Assembly: GCA_945925985.1 (NCBI GenBank)
Contig: CAMELV010000004.1
Location: 1 to 64,000 of the forward strand
Reading direction: 5' to 3'
Origin: Comamonas sp. lk
GTDB taxonomy: Bacteria; Pseudomonadota; Gammaproteobacteria; Burkholderiales; Burkholderiaceae_C
DNA length: 64,000 bases
Shown: piece by piece, positions 1-7,811 of the stretch
How the letters are laid out: each line of letters begins with the position of its first letter
How positions within the stretch are numbered: position 1 is the stretch's first letter
Made by a program: the position numbers and the translations under genes
Notes under the pieces: generated by a model
The model's database searches: none
What the model saw: the letters and a program-made list of their open reading frames with translations, nothing else
What the model was told of the DNA's origin: nothing

Positions 1-288
1 AACGATTAATGACTCCCAGGCAGAAGTGCTGGAGACTTTGAAGATCAGAAAACCCACCCAAGACGCCCAGTTGACCCTTTTGTAGTGGCAATTTTGAAGC
101 GAGCCCTATATGAATCAACAACTTGCGTCATTTGGTGTCGAACTCGGGATCACAAAGTAAACTCTGCTCACGCTGACCACGCCCAGGTTCGGCGCAGCCT
201 CGATCCGCAGCGTGCGGCTGTGTGTGGCAGCACTCCAGCTGTAATCAACGCGCCATTGCGGATATAGCAACTTAGCATTGAGCCCATC
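1..288. other. Decayed intergenic stretch, no gene seen
   Basis: I find no convincing intact gene here. On the minus strand, about 270 down to 118, one frame stays open and reads like an ordinary protein segment (it includes DYSWSAATHSRTLRIEA), but it has no start with a ribosome site and no family I recognise. It may be a gene remnant. Confidence 0.35.
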
Positions 289-773
289 ATGAAGCCAGTT
301 AAAAAATAGTACAGTCTAAATTTTGAATTTAGAATAGTATTTTTTGCAATCAGCATAAACGCTACCTGGGCTAGTGATGTTGAAGATAGTAATGACGCAC
401 TAAAACGAAAAGACTATGTGACAGCATAAACAAAATATAAAAGTGCTGCAGAAAAAAGGATGCGTTTGCCCAACTTCAAGTTGGTGTTATTTACAACGAA
501 GGGCGTGGTATTGCGCAAGACGACGCTGAAGTAGTGCGTTGGTGCAAGTTGGCAGCAGCGCAAGGAAATGCTTTTGCGTAGTTAAATCTGGGTATTATGT
601 ATAGTAAAGAACAAGGTGCAGTGCGAAACTATGCACGGGCCTATATGTGGTTCCATTTGGCTGCCGCAAAAGGTAATGAATTTATAATTTCAAATCGAGA
701 CCTCATCGCTAAACAGATGACATCACAACAAATCTCAGAAGCACAAAAACTAGCAAGAGAGTGTCAAGCATGA
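289..773 (+). pseudogene. Sel1-repeat (TPR-like) protein, pseudogene
   Basis: Joining frames gives a small Sel1-repeat protein. A start at 289 is followed by an in-frame TAG at 307, a hydrophobic signal-like stretch, then DVEDSNDALKRKDY. There is another stop (TAA) near 427-429 and a frameshift near 459-461. After the shift come GVIYNEGRGIAQDDAEVVRW, the Sel1-type KLAAAQGNAFA, a TAG at 579-581 where the family normally has Gln (CAG to TAG), and a second repeat YMWFHLAAAKGNE. The reading ends at the TGA at 771-773. Sel1 proteins are usually periplasmic or outer-membrane scaffolds. With three stops and one frameshift the gene is surely dead. The AT-rich composition differs from the downstream core genes, which suggests a foreign origin. 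Confidence 0.8.
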
Positions 774-874
774 AACTTTAAGAATTGTGATTGAAGTTTA
801 TCTAAGGTAATACTAAAACTGACAAACCCAGGAACCATTTAAGATGTGTCTCAATGAAGTGATCTCAAGCCAAC

Positions 875-1270
875 TCACTTCACATTTGCAAACATACCAT
901 TTGACTTAGAAACTACTTCGCAGTTTGCTATTTGCCCCTGTCGGCGATCGGTATTTATATCAACTTTTTCATTGACCAACTGTTTTTGGTAGACAGGCTC
1001 CAAGATGGGCTCATCTCTGCAAATAGTTTCTCTTGTCTTTGTGATAGTTCCAATTTTATCTTTTGTTTCTTTGATTTCTGTTTTGCAAGTATTTTTGTTG
1101 CCGACTGTTTTGTCGCCAATATAAACAGGACGCAGAACCTGTTGACTTATAAGTTGTTGTGGATACATTCGCAACGCTTCAGCACCACAATATGCGGATA
1201 TTGCTCTCTCTTGTGGAGTCGCGCAACCTGCAAGAAACAAGATCAAAAGTGTGGTATTGATGTATTTCAT
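875..1270 (-). CDS. Small putative lipoprotein, unknown function
   Basis: This 131-residue protein has a typical lipoprotein signal: Met-Lys, a hydrophobic run and a lipobox LAGC with the lipidated Cys at residue 16. Mature Cys residues near 28, 62, 84 and 117 could form disulfides. I recognise no family. The protein should sit on the periplasmic face of a membrane. The IS30-type remnant begins only 22 bp upstream of its start codon, so its native promoter has probably been displaced or replaced. The gene is more AT-rich than the core genes of the window. It could be expressed or on its way to decay; there are no internal stops. Confidence 0.6.
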   Translation of the reverse strand: MKYINTTLLILFLAGCATPQERAISAYCGAEALRMYPQQLISQQVLRPVYIGDKTVGNKNTCKTEIKETKDKIGTITKTRETICRDEPILEPVYQKQLVNEKVDINTDRRQGQIANCEVVSKSNGMFANVK

Positions 1271-1291
1271 TTTTTATGTCTAAGTATTAAT

Positions 1292-2088
1292 GGCGGATTC
1301 AAGCACGAAGTGCAACACGGGATAACGATTGATGAAACACCTCTGCAGGCGTTCTGAATCCCAATCGTTTGCGGGGGTGCTTATTCAACCGGTTTTCGAT
1401 AATTTTAATTTCCTCATCGCAGATGTCTTGCATCAGGCGCTTCTTCGGGACATATTGCCGCAGCAAGCCATTAAAATTCTGGCAAAACCCCAAGCCCACA
1501 TGACTGCCACGCTCCCAACTTGCAAAGGGTCTGGCAAAGTAGCCGGTGCTCTTTAGCGCTTCATCAAACAAGGCATAGCCACAGAACTCTTTGCCGTTGT
1601 CGTAGGTCAGCGTCTTGACCTTGGCGATGACCGCATACCCCCGGCGGTCTCGCCCACTGGCGTAGCATTTTCTCTTTTGCTTCTGGCACCGCAGGTTCTT
1701 CCAAAGGCTGCCGTCCTGGGTCTTGTCTGCGTACACGTGCTGGTAAAGCATCTCATGGCTCACAGGCAGCTTGCTGGCGACCTGTTCGGGGCTCCATTGC
1801 AGGCGCAGCAAGGCTGCAGCTTGTGCCCTGACCCGGGGTTCCACCGCACACGCATTGCGGCGCAGTTCGCGGCTGATCGTGGACTTGTGACGTCCAATCA
1901 GGCTGGCGATCTGCGTGATACTGTCCTGGACTTTCATAATGCTGGCAATCCGGTATCTTCCAATTTGGCTGAGGTGTTTGTAATTCATCGGGCAACTTCG
2001 ACTTGCAGGTCAGTAAGCCTTGAATGATAAACATCCTCAGCCACCTTCCCTCTGTTGGTCAACGTTGCACTTCGGGCTTGAATCCGCC
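1292..2088. mobile_element. IS30-family element, internally deleted, with terminal inverted repeats
   Basis: The two ends carry 25-bp inverted repeats at 1292-1316 and 2064-2088 that match at 24 of 25 positions when one is reverse-complemented. Between them lies a damaged IS30-type transposase gene on the minus strand whose stop codon falls inside the left repeat, as is usual in this family. The element is only 797 bp, against roughly 1.0-1.1 kb for intact members. I see no clear target duplication at the outer edges. It could still be moved in trans if a related transposase is present elsewhere. Confidence 0.8.
1299..1988 (-). pseudogene. IS30-family transposase with internal deletions (inactive)
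   Basis: The N-terminus (SLIGRHKSTISRELRRNA) is the IS30 helix-turn-helix, and the later blocks KTLTYDNGKEFCG and GYFARPFASWERGS are classic IS30 catalytic-core sequence. The segment that normally carries the first catalytic Asp (the DWE-x-D type motif) is missing: the protein jumps from RDRRG straight to YAVIAKV and then to KTLTYDNG, so about 50 and then about 20 residues are lost. The Glu region, normally ENTNGLIRQ, is also altered to QNFNGLLRQ after a small insertion. The reading frame is open for 229 residues against about 320-340 in the family. It cannot be an active DDE transposase. Confidence 0.85.
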
Positions 2089-2255
2089 CCAGAGGTAAAA
2101 CCGTATGAGCCTGACCTACGACATACCGCATTCAGCTGCTAGCATCTCCAGCTTATGATGACAGAAGGCGGGGGTAATAAAGCCGATCGGGTTGGCACTG
2201 TCCAGCTATTTTTGACCAGCAGGCTTTATTAAATGTCTGCTCATAATTTTGGCCT
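2089..2255. other. Spacer between IS30 remnant and the catabolic operon
   Basis: No gene is visible. This is where a terminator of the minus-strand operon 2256-10610 should lie, but I see no clean hairpin followed by a T-run on that strand. Confidence 0.3.
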
Positions 2256-3338
2256 TTAGTCGAAGACCACCACATTGCGGGCGATTCCACCGCGCTGCAA
2301 TGCCGAAAAACCGTCGTTGATCTGCGCCAGCTTGAGCCGATTCGAGACCAACTGCTCAAGCTTCATGCGTCCTTGCATGTGGAACTCCACCAGGCGGGGG
2401 ATATCGAGACGAAAGTGGTTGGAACCCATCATCGTCCCTTGAATGCGGCGTTCCCGAAGAAAGTCGAACCCGTGTAGTTCGATCTTGGTACCCAGGGGAA
2501 TCATGCCCACAATGGTGGACAAGCCACGAGGACGCAGCATGGCGAAAGAGGCTTCGGTGGTGGGCTTGAGACCGATGCACTCAAATGCATAGTGCACGCC
2601 GCCCTGGGTCATCTCGATGATTTTGGCGACCATATCGGGGTCTTTGGCATCCATGCCATCGGTAGCGCCGAAGGTTTTGGCCATTTGCAGCTTGTTGGCG
2701 TCAATGTCAATGGCGATGATGCGGGCCGCGCCCGCCAAGTGCGCCGCGTGGATGGTGGAAAGACCCACACCTCCGCAGCCGAGCACGGCCACCGTGGTAC
2801 CGGGCTCCATGCGGGCGCTGTGCACCACCGAGCCGTAGCCGGTCAGCACGCCGCAGCCCAGCAGCGCCGCCAAGTCGAGCGGCATGTCTTCGCGGATTTT
2901 GACCACCGCGTTTTCGTGCACCAGCATCTGCTCTGCAAAGGCCGATAGGTTCAGAAACTGGTTCAGGTGCTCACCCTTCCAGCGCAGGCGTTTGGCCTTG
3001 CCGGGCGGCATCTTGACCGCGGTGTTGCTACAAATGGTCTGGTGGCCCGTCACGCAGAACTCGCAGTGACCGCAGAACACCGACAAGCAAGTGACCACAT
3101 GGTCACCTGGCTTGACGTGGGTGACATCTTCACCCACCGACTCGACCACCCCGGCAGCCTCATGGCCCAGCACGGCGGGCACGGGCGTGGGGTACTTGCC
3201 CTCCATAAAATGCAGATCGCTGTGACACAGCCCGCTCACGCGGGTTCGCACCAGCACTTCGTTGCGTTTGGGCTTGTCGATGTCGATGCTCTCGATGGTC
3301 ATCGGCTGACCTGGGCCATGAAAAACAGCGGCTTTCAA
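2256..3338 (-). CDS. Zn-dependent alcohol dehydrogenase (MDR superfamily)
   Basis: This 360-residue medium-chain dehydrogenase would oxidise an alcohol to an aldehyde with a nicotinamide cofactor in the cytoplasm. Catalytic zinc ligands are in GLCHSDLHF (Cys, about residue 37) and LGHEAAGV (His-Glu). The structural zinc loop is CGHCEFCVTGHQTIC. The Rossmann motif is VAVLGCGGVGLS. The sequence resembles class III-like and NDMA-dependent alcohol dehydrogenases. I take the TTG at 3338 as the start: it overlaps the acyl-CoA dehydrogenase stop as TTGA and is preceded by GGAG at a good distance. A longer in-frame reading from 3401 would overlap the upstream gene by 67 bp. It is the last gene of the sulfatase operon and probably oxidises an alcohol released there; the substrate is unknown. 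Confidence 0.85.
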   Translation of the reverse strand: MKAAVFHGPGQPMTIESIDIDKPKRNEVLVRTRVSGLCHSDLHFMEGKYPTPVPAVLGHEAAGVVESVGEDVTHVKPGDHVVTCLSVFCGHCEFCVTGHQTICSNTAVKMPPGKAKRLRWKGEHLNQFLNLSAFAEQMLVHENAVVKIREDMPLDLAALLGCGVLTGYGSVVHSARMEPGTTVAVLGCGGVGLSTIHAAHLAGAARIIAIDIDANKLQMAKTFGATDGMDAKDPDMVAKIIEMTQGGVHYAFECIGLKPTTEASFAMLRPRGLSTIVGMIPLGTKIELHGFDFLRERRIQGTMMGSNHFRLDIPRLVEFHMQGRMKLEQLVSNRLKLAQINDGFSALQRGGIARNVVVFD

Positions 3339-4504
3339 TTCAACTTCTCCTGCTGGATGGCGTGTTTCGGGGGCCGGGCTGATCGGACCTGGCTGGCCCA
3401 CACACGTTCAAGCAGCATCTCGGTGGCGCCGTCTACCAGCGTAGCCACCTGAGCGCCGGCCAAATGGCGGCTCAACGGGTATTGCGCGCTCAGCCCGGCC
3501 GCACCCAGCGCATGCAACAAAGCGGCAATGTGCTTGCCCGCCATGCGGGTGGCAAAAATTTTGGCCTGCGCAGCCAGGGCGTCCATGGGCGCTTGAGCGT
3601 CCGCTGCGGCACAGGCCTGTTCGATCAGCAACTGCGCCGCCTCAACATCAACCATGGCGTCGACGAGCACCCAACGCCAACCCTGGTGCTCCTGCAAGGC
3701 ACGGCCAAAGGTGTGACGCTGCTCGCCGTACGCACGGGCAATGCGCAAGCTGTCCACCACCATGGCTGTTGCCATGGCCGCCACATAGGTGCGTGCCATA
3801 TTGATGGAACTCATGGCGCGCTTGAACGCCATGCCAGGCGGGTGCAGCATCTCGTCGGCCAGCGCTTCGTAGCCTTCAAGCACGAAGCCGCCCGTTCCCA
3901 GCGACGCCACCGTCTCGGTACGGCCGCGGTCAGTGCGACGAAAGCCCGGCCGCGCCGCATCCACAACGAAAGCGGCGATACCCTTGGCGCCACTTCCCGG
4001 TTGGGTTTGTGCATAAACCACCATCACCTCGGCCACCTGCGCGTTGATGATCCAAGTCTTTTCACCCTGCAAGCGCCAACCCGCACCGTGGGGCGTGGCT
4101 TGCATCTGAATGGCGCCAAAATCTGAGCCGGCGCCCGGCTCCGTCAGGCAGGTGCACCCCATGCGCTGGCCGGTCAGCAAATCGCCCAACCAGCGCTTTG
4201 AGACCTCGGGCGGCAGCCAGTTGGCCAGCGTAGAGGCGACCCCCTGCGTGTTGATCAAGGACAAGGCAAAACCAAAATCTGCCTCCGCCAGGATCGCCGC
4301 CATGCCCGACTTGACGCTAAAGGGCAAACCCAGCCCGCCCAGCGCAACCGGGACTTGAACACCCAGCAGATTCAGGCGAGCCGCTTCGTGCACCGCCTCC
4401 AGCCCCATGACACGCTCACGCTGCCAGCGTTCAGCCTGTGGCCGCACCCACTCATCAGCCAGTTGCTGGGTCTGCTGCAAAACCTCTTGTGCGGGGGTCG
4501 TCAC
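3335..4504 (-). CDS. Acyl-CoA dehydrogenase family flavoprotein
   Basis: This 389-residue protein has the three-part acyl-CoA dehydrogenase fold: an N-terminal helical domain, a middle beta domain with CTCLTEPGAGSDFGAIQ (the FAD/substrate signature) and EKTWIINAQVAEVMVVY, and a C-terminal helical domain with YGEQRHTFGRALQEHQGW. It would introduce an alpha-beta double bond into a CoA thioester and pass electrons to ETF. The GTG start at 4504 overlaps the stop of the upstream receptor gene as GTGA, a sign of translational coupling. The downstream alcohol dehydrogenase overlaps by 4 nt. Its place in the operon suggests that the carbon skeleton released by the sulfatase and oxidised by the dehydrogenases is finally processed as a CoA thioester. 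The chain length is unknown. Confidence 0.85.
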   Translation of the reverse strand: MTTPAQEVLQQTQQLADEWVRPQAERWQRERVMGLEAVHEAARLNLLGVQVPVALGGLGLPFSVKSGMAAILAEADFGFALSLINTQGVASTLANWLPPEVSKRWLGDLLTGQRMGCTCLTEPGAGSDFGAIQMQATPHGAGWRLQGEKTWIINAQVAEVMVVYAQTQPGSGAKGIAAFVVDAARPGFRRTDRGRTETVASLGTGGFVLEGYEALADEMLHPPGMAFKRAMSSINMARTYVAAMATAMVVDSLRIARAYGEQRHTFGRALQEHQGWRWVLVDAMVDVEAAQLLIEQACAAADAQAPMDALAAQAKIFATRMAGKHIAALLHALGAAGLSAQYPLSRHLAGAQVATLVDGATEMLLERVWASQVRSARPPKHAIQQEKLN

Positions 4505-5475
4505 TTTAGCGCGAGTTTTTTCACAATCACCGCCTCAATAGCCACATCACGGGCGATTTGTTCCGCAAACTCTTTGGGACTTTCGCTCATGCTGATGATC
4601 GAGCCGGTGCGCTTGGTCTCTTCGATCAACGCCGCAGACGTGGAGACGGTCATCAGCGCCTTGTGCACGCGCGCAATGACATCATCGGGCGTTCCGGTGG
4701 GCATGGCAAAGCCACCCCAGGCGCCAAACAAATAGCCGGGTGCCACGGTGTCGCCGATGGTGGGCACCTCTGAAATAGGTTGCACCGATTTGCTGGTGGT
4801 GACAGCCAAGGCACGCAACTGCCCGCCTTTGAGATGAGGTACCGCAGTGCCCAGCACCATGATGCTGAAATCAATCTGTCCACCCAAAATAGCGTTGACT
4901 GATTCGACCGCGCCTTTGTAGGGGATGTGCAAGGCTTTGAAGGCCGGCAGTTTTTCTTCCAGGTACTCCGCCGCCATGTGAGCGGGCGAACCAACACCAG
5001 CCGATCCATAGGTTAATTTGCCGGGGTTGGCTTTGGCCGCCGCCACCAAATCGGCCATGGTCTTGTAGGGCGACTTGGCATTGACGACGCAGACGTAGGG
5101 CGAATTGCTCATCCGGCTGATTAATTTGAACTCGGTGAGCAAATTAAATGACGGGTCCATCGCCTGCACAGTGACATGGCCTGAAGTGATATACGCCAGG
5201 GCGTGGATCTCATTGGGGTTTTGTGAAACGGCCCGGGCACCGATCAAGGCTGCAGCCCCGGGCTTGTTGTCGACGTTAAAGGGTTGACCATAGATGCCGC
5301 TCAATTCTTTGGCCACGACACGGGCGAACAGATCGGGTGAGCCGCCCGCAGGGTACGGGACCACCACTTTGACCGGCCGGGTGGGCCATGCGGTTTGGGC
5401 CCAGAGTGAGCCGGGCAAAGCCGAACCAATCGCCAAACCACCCAACAGCTGGCGTCTAGAAATAAAACTGCTCAT
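4501..5475 (-). CDS. Bug-family periplasmic solute receptor (TctC-like)
   Basis: This 324-residue extracytoplasmic receptor is of the Bug family, greatly expanded in betaproteobacteria. It begins with a twin-arginine-like export signal (SRRQLLGGLAIGSALPGSLWAQ), then the family N-terminal strand RPVKVVVPYPAGGSPDLFAR and the NKPGAAALIGA loop. It should bind a carboxylate-type ligand in the periplasm. No TctA/TctB membrane partners are nearby, which is usual for orphan Bug proteins. The start at 5475 is preceded by AAGGAG at good spacing, 32 bp after the sulfatase stop. It sits inside the catabolic operon, so the ligand is probably the operon substrate or an intermediate. Confidence 0.88.
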   Translation of the reverse strand: MSSFISRRQLLGGLAIGSALPGSLWAQTAWPTRPVKVVVPYPAGGSPDLFARVVAKELSGIYGQPFNVDNKPGAAALIGARAVSQNPNEIHALAYITSGHVTVQAMDPSFNLLTEFKLISRMSNSPYVCVVNAKSPYKTMADLVAAAKANPGKLTYGSAGVGSPAHMAAEYLEEKLPAFKALHIPYKGAVESVNAILGGQIDFSIMVLGTAVPHLKGGQLRALAVTTSKSVQPISEVPTIGDTVAPGYLFGAWGGFAMPTGTPDDVIARVHKALMTVSTSAALIEETKRTGSIISMSESPKEFAEQIARDVAIEAVIVKKLALK

Positions 5476-5507
5476 GTGTGCTCCTTATAAATGACTATCA
5501 AACCAGA

Positions 5508-7811
5508 TCAATCCCATTGTGCGATGGCCTCGGGGACATTCGCAAAACTGTCCGGCGCTTGCGGGCCGGGAGTGAGGGTGACTCGGTCAATATGACCGCC
5601 GTACCGGTAGACGCCACGGCCCTCACAGTCGGCGCTGACCTTGCGCCGACGGTCCAAACCAACATCAATGCCCTCGCCAACCAGCCTCAAGAACGTCGGC
5701 ATCATGGTCAACGTTTCAGTGGCCATGACGCCATTCAACACCAACTGCCCTACCCCTTCACGTTGACCTCGGGCACTGTGTTCAAGCCGCAGATGTTGTA
5801 CGCCAGGGGTCAACCGCATACGGCATTGCCGCTCAGCGCCACGCGTGCCAACAAACGCTGCAACCACATGACCGGCTTGAACAAACAGGCACACACCGCC
5901 CATGTTGTCGCCAATGGAAACGATCACCCCCTCAACGCCAGATTGCCAATTGAAATGGGCCTCCAGACAGTAATCCCGGTCAGACATCAAAGGCGCAAAG
6001 TTTTGCAGCGGAATCGTCTCAACCCCAGGGTAAAAATGCAAGGGCGCTGAAAACTTTTTCTCCAAAAAGGGTGGCACTGCCAGCGTTTTTCGCAGGTCAC
6101 GGTTGTCCAGCGGATAGACCTGGTTGCTTTGGGCGTCAATTTCGAATTCTGCGATCAACTGCTGGAGGATGTCGGGGTGGCTTAGAGCCAGGTTGTCGCA
6201 TTCGGTTGGGTCAGTGTCAAGGTTGAACAGCAGCCAATTGTTCAAGTCAATGGCCTTGCTCATGGGTTGCAAGGACACCACTTTCCACGGGGACATGATC
6301 ATGCCCCGATTGCCTTCAAGCTCAAAATGCTGGCGTGTCCGTTGGGCTGGCGCCTGAGCCTGCGTTAGCGTGTCCAGATAGCTGCTGCCATCCAAACCCC
6401 GTGTTGCGTGCCCGTTAAAGCTTGGCGGGTAGCTTGCGCCGATCATCTCCAACACGGTGGGCAAGGTGTCGGTCACGTGAATCCACTGGGTCCGTACCGC
6501 ACCCGCATCTTTCACGCTCTTTGGGTGGCTCAGGATGAAGGGCACCCGTATACCGCCGTTCATGGGGGTGCGCTTATAAAAACGAAACGGCGTGTTGGAG
6601 CAATTGGCCCAGCCCACCGGGTAGGCCACAAAGGTGTCGGAGCCGCCCACCACGCCCTGCTCAAAGGCTTGCTGCGCTTTTTGGGCCATTTCGGCTTCGG
6701 TGGCACGCGCCACCCTTTTTTCCATGGTGTTCACGGTGCCATCAGGTCCGCCGATTGAATTGGCGCCGTTGTCTGAGGTGATAACAATCAAAGTGTTGTC
6801 GTAAACGCCCAAGGCTTTGAGTTCGGCCACCAGACGACCCACCTCCTGGTCAACCAGTTCAACCATCGCGGCGTAGACCTGCATGTAATGCGCCATCAAA
6901 GGCCGCTTCTCCTCGGGAACATCGTCCCAACGCGGCACACCAGGGTTGGCTTGTGACAGCCGCCAGTCCGGACCAATCAAGCCCATGGCACGCTGGCGGG
7001 CAAAACGAAGTTCGCGCTGACGGTCCCAACCCTGGTCGTAAACGCCGGCGTAACGGGCGATAGCGTCTGCCGGCGCTTGCAGCGGCACGTGGGGTGCGTT
7101 GTGGGCCAGGTACAGAAAAAAAGGCTTGTCCGGTGTACTGCTTTGATGGCCGCGCAGGTACTGTATCGAACGATCGGTCCAGTCCCGGGTGGCGTAGTGG
7201 TCGGGTGCGTAGGCATCAACACTCAAAAACTCATTGCCGTCGATCAGGTGGTGCGGCGAAAAGAAATGGGTCTCTGAACCCAAAAAACCATAAAAACGGT
7301 CAAAGCCGCGCTGCAATGGCCAGGCCTGTCGGTCACTGCCTGAGCCGATGTGGTAATCCGCCGTGTTGTGCCACTTGCCAACGCCATAGGTGGCGTACCC
7401 CTGGCCGCGCAAGAGCTCGGGCATGGTGGGCGCGTCGGGTGACATCTCACCGGCCTGATTGCCCGGATAGCCCGGGTTGTTATGGGTCAGCCAACCACAT
7501 CCAACCGAATGCGGGTTTTTTCCCGTCAGCAAGGCGGCCCGCGCCGGTGTACACATCGGGACCGTGGTGTACCCAGTAAAACGCAAACCCGCACCGGCCA
7601 GGGCGTCAATATGGGGCGTGGCAATTTCACCGCCAAAGCAGCCAAAGTCCGAGAAACCCAAATCGTCGAGCAAGATGACCACCACATTGGGCGCGCCTTG
7701 CGGTGCACGCGTGGGTTCTCGCCACCACGGCTTGGAGTCTTTCAGGGTTTTACCAATCGTGCCCTGATAGCCCTCGGCGGGGTTGGCGGGCGACTCCCAC
7801 GAGTACTTCAT
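5508..7811 (-). CDS. Type I (formylglycine) sulfatase, arylsulfatase-like
   Basis: This 767-residue sulfatase hydrolyses a sulfate ester to an alcohol and sulfate. The metal-binding start VVVILLDDLGFSDFG (Asp49/Asp50) and the FGly motif CTPARAALLTG are clear; Cys87 of C-T-P-A-R would be converted to formylglycine. GVGKWH and ITSDNGAN supply further active-site residues. After about residue 560 a C-terminal extension with beta-rich sequence resembles that of other roughly 780-residue bacterial arylsulfatases. I see no signal peptide, so it may act in the cytoplasm after uptake. The start at 7811 gives an ATGA overlap with the GMC gene stop and follows AGGTGAG. An anaerobic maturase or FGE is needed in trans; none lies in the window. 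The substrate is unknown. Confidence 0.9.
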   Translation of the reverse strand: MKYSWESPANPAEGYQGTIGKTLKDSKPWWREPTRAPQGAPNVVVILLDDLGFSDFGCFGGEIATPHIDALAGAGLRFTGYTTVPMCTPARAALLTGKNPHSVGCGWLTHNNPGYPGNQAGEMSPDAPTMPELLRGQGYATYGVGKWHNTADYHIGSGSDRQAWPLQRGFDRFYGFLGSETHFFSPHHLIDGNEFLSVDAYAPDHYATRDWTDRSIQYLRGHQSSTPDKPFFLYLAHNAPHVPLQAPADAIARYAGVYDQGWDRQRELRFARQRAMGLIGPDWRLSQANPGVPRWDDVPEEKRPLMAHYMQVYAAMVELVDQEVGRLVAELKALGVYDNTLIVITSDNGANSIGGPDGTVNTMEKRVARATEAEMAQKAQQAFEQGVVGGSDTFVAYPVGWANCSNTPFRFYKRTPMNGGIRVPFILSHPKSVKDAGAVRTQWIHVTDTLPTVLEMIGASYPPSFNGHATRGLDGSSYLDTLTQAQAPAQRTRQHFELEGNRGMIMSPWKVVSLQPMSKAIDLNNWLLFNLDTDPTECDNLALSHPDILQQLIAEFEIDAQSNQVYPLDNRDLRKTLAVPPFLEKKFSAPLHFYPGVETIPLQNFAPLMSDRDYCLEAHFNWQSGVEGVIVSIGDNMGGVCLFVQAGHVVAAFVGTRGAERQCRMRLTPGVQHLRLEHSARGQREGVGQLVLNGVMATETLTMMPTFLRLVGEGIDVGLDRRRKVSADCEGRGVYRYGGHIDRVTLTPGPQAPDSFANVPEAIAQWD

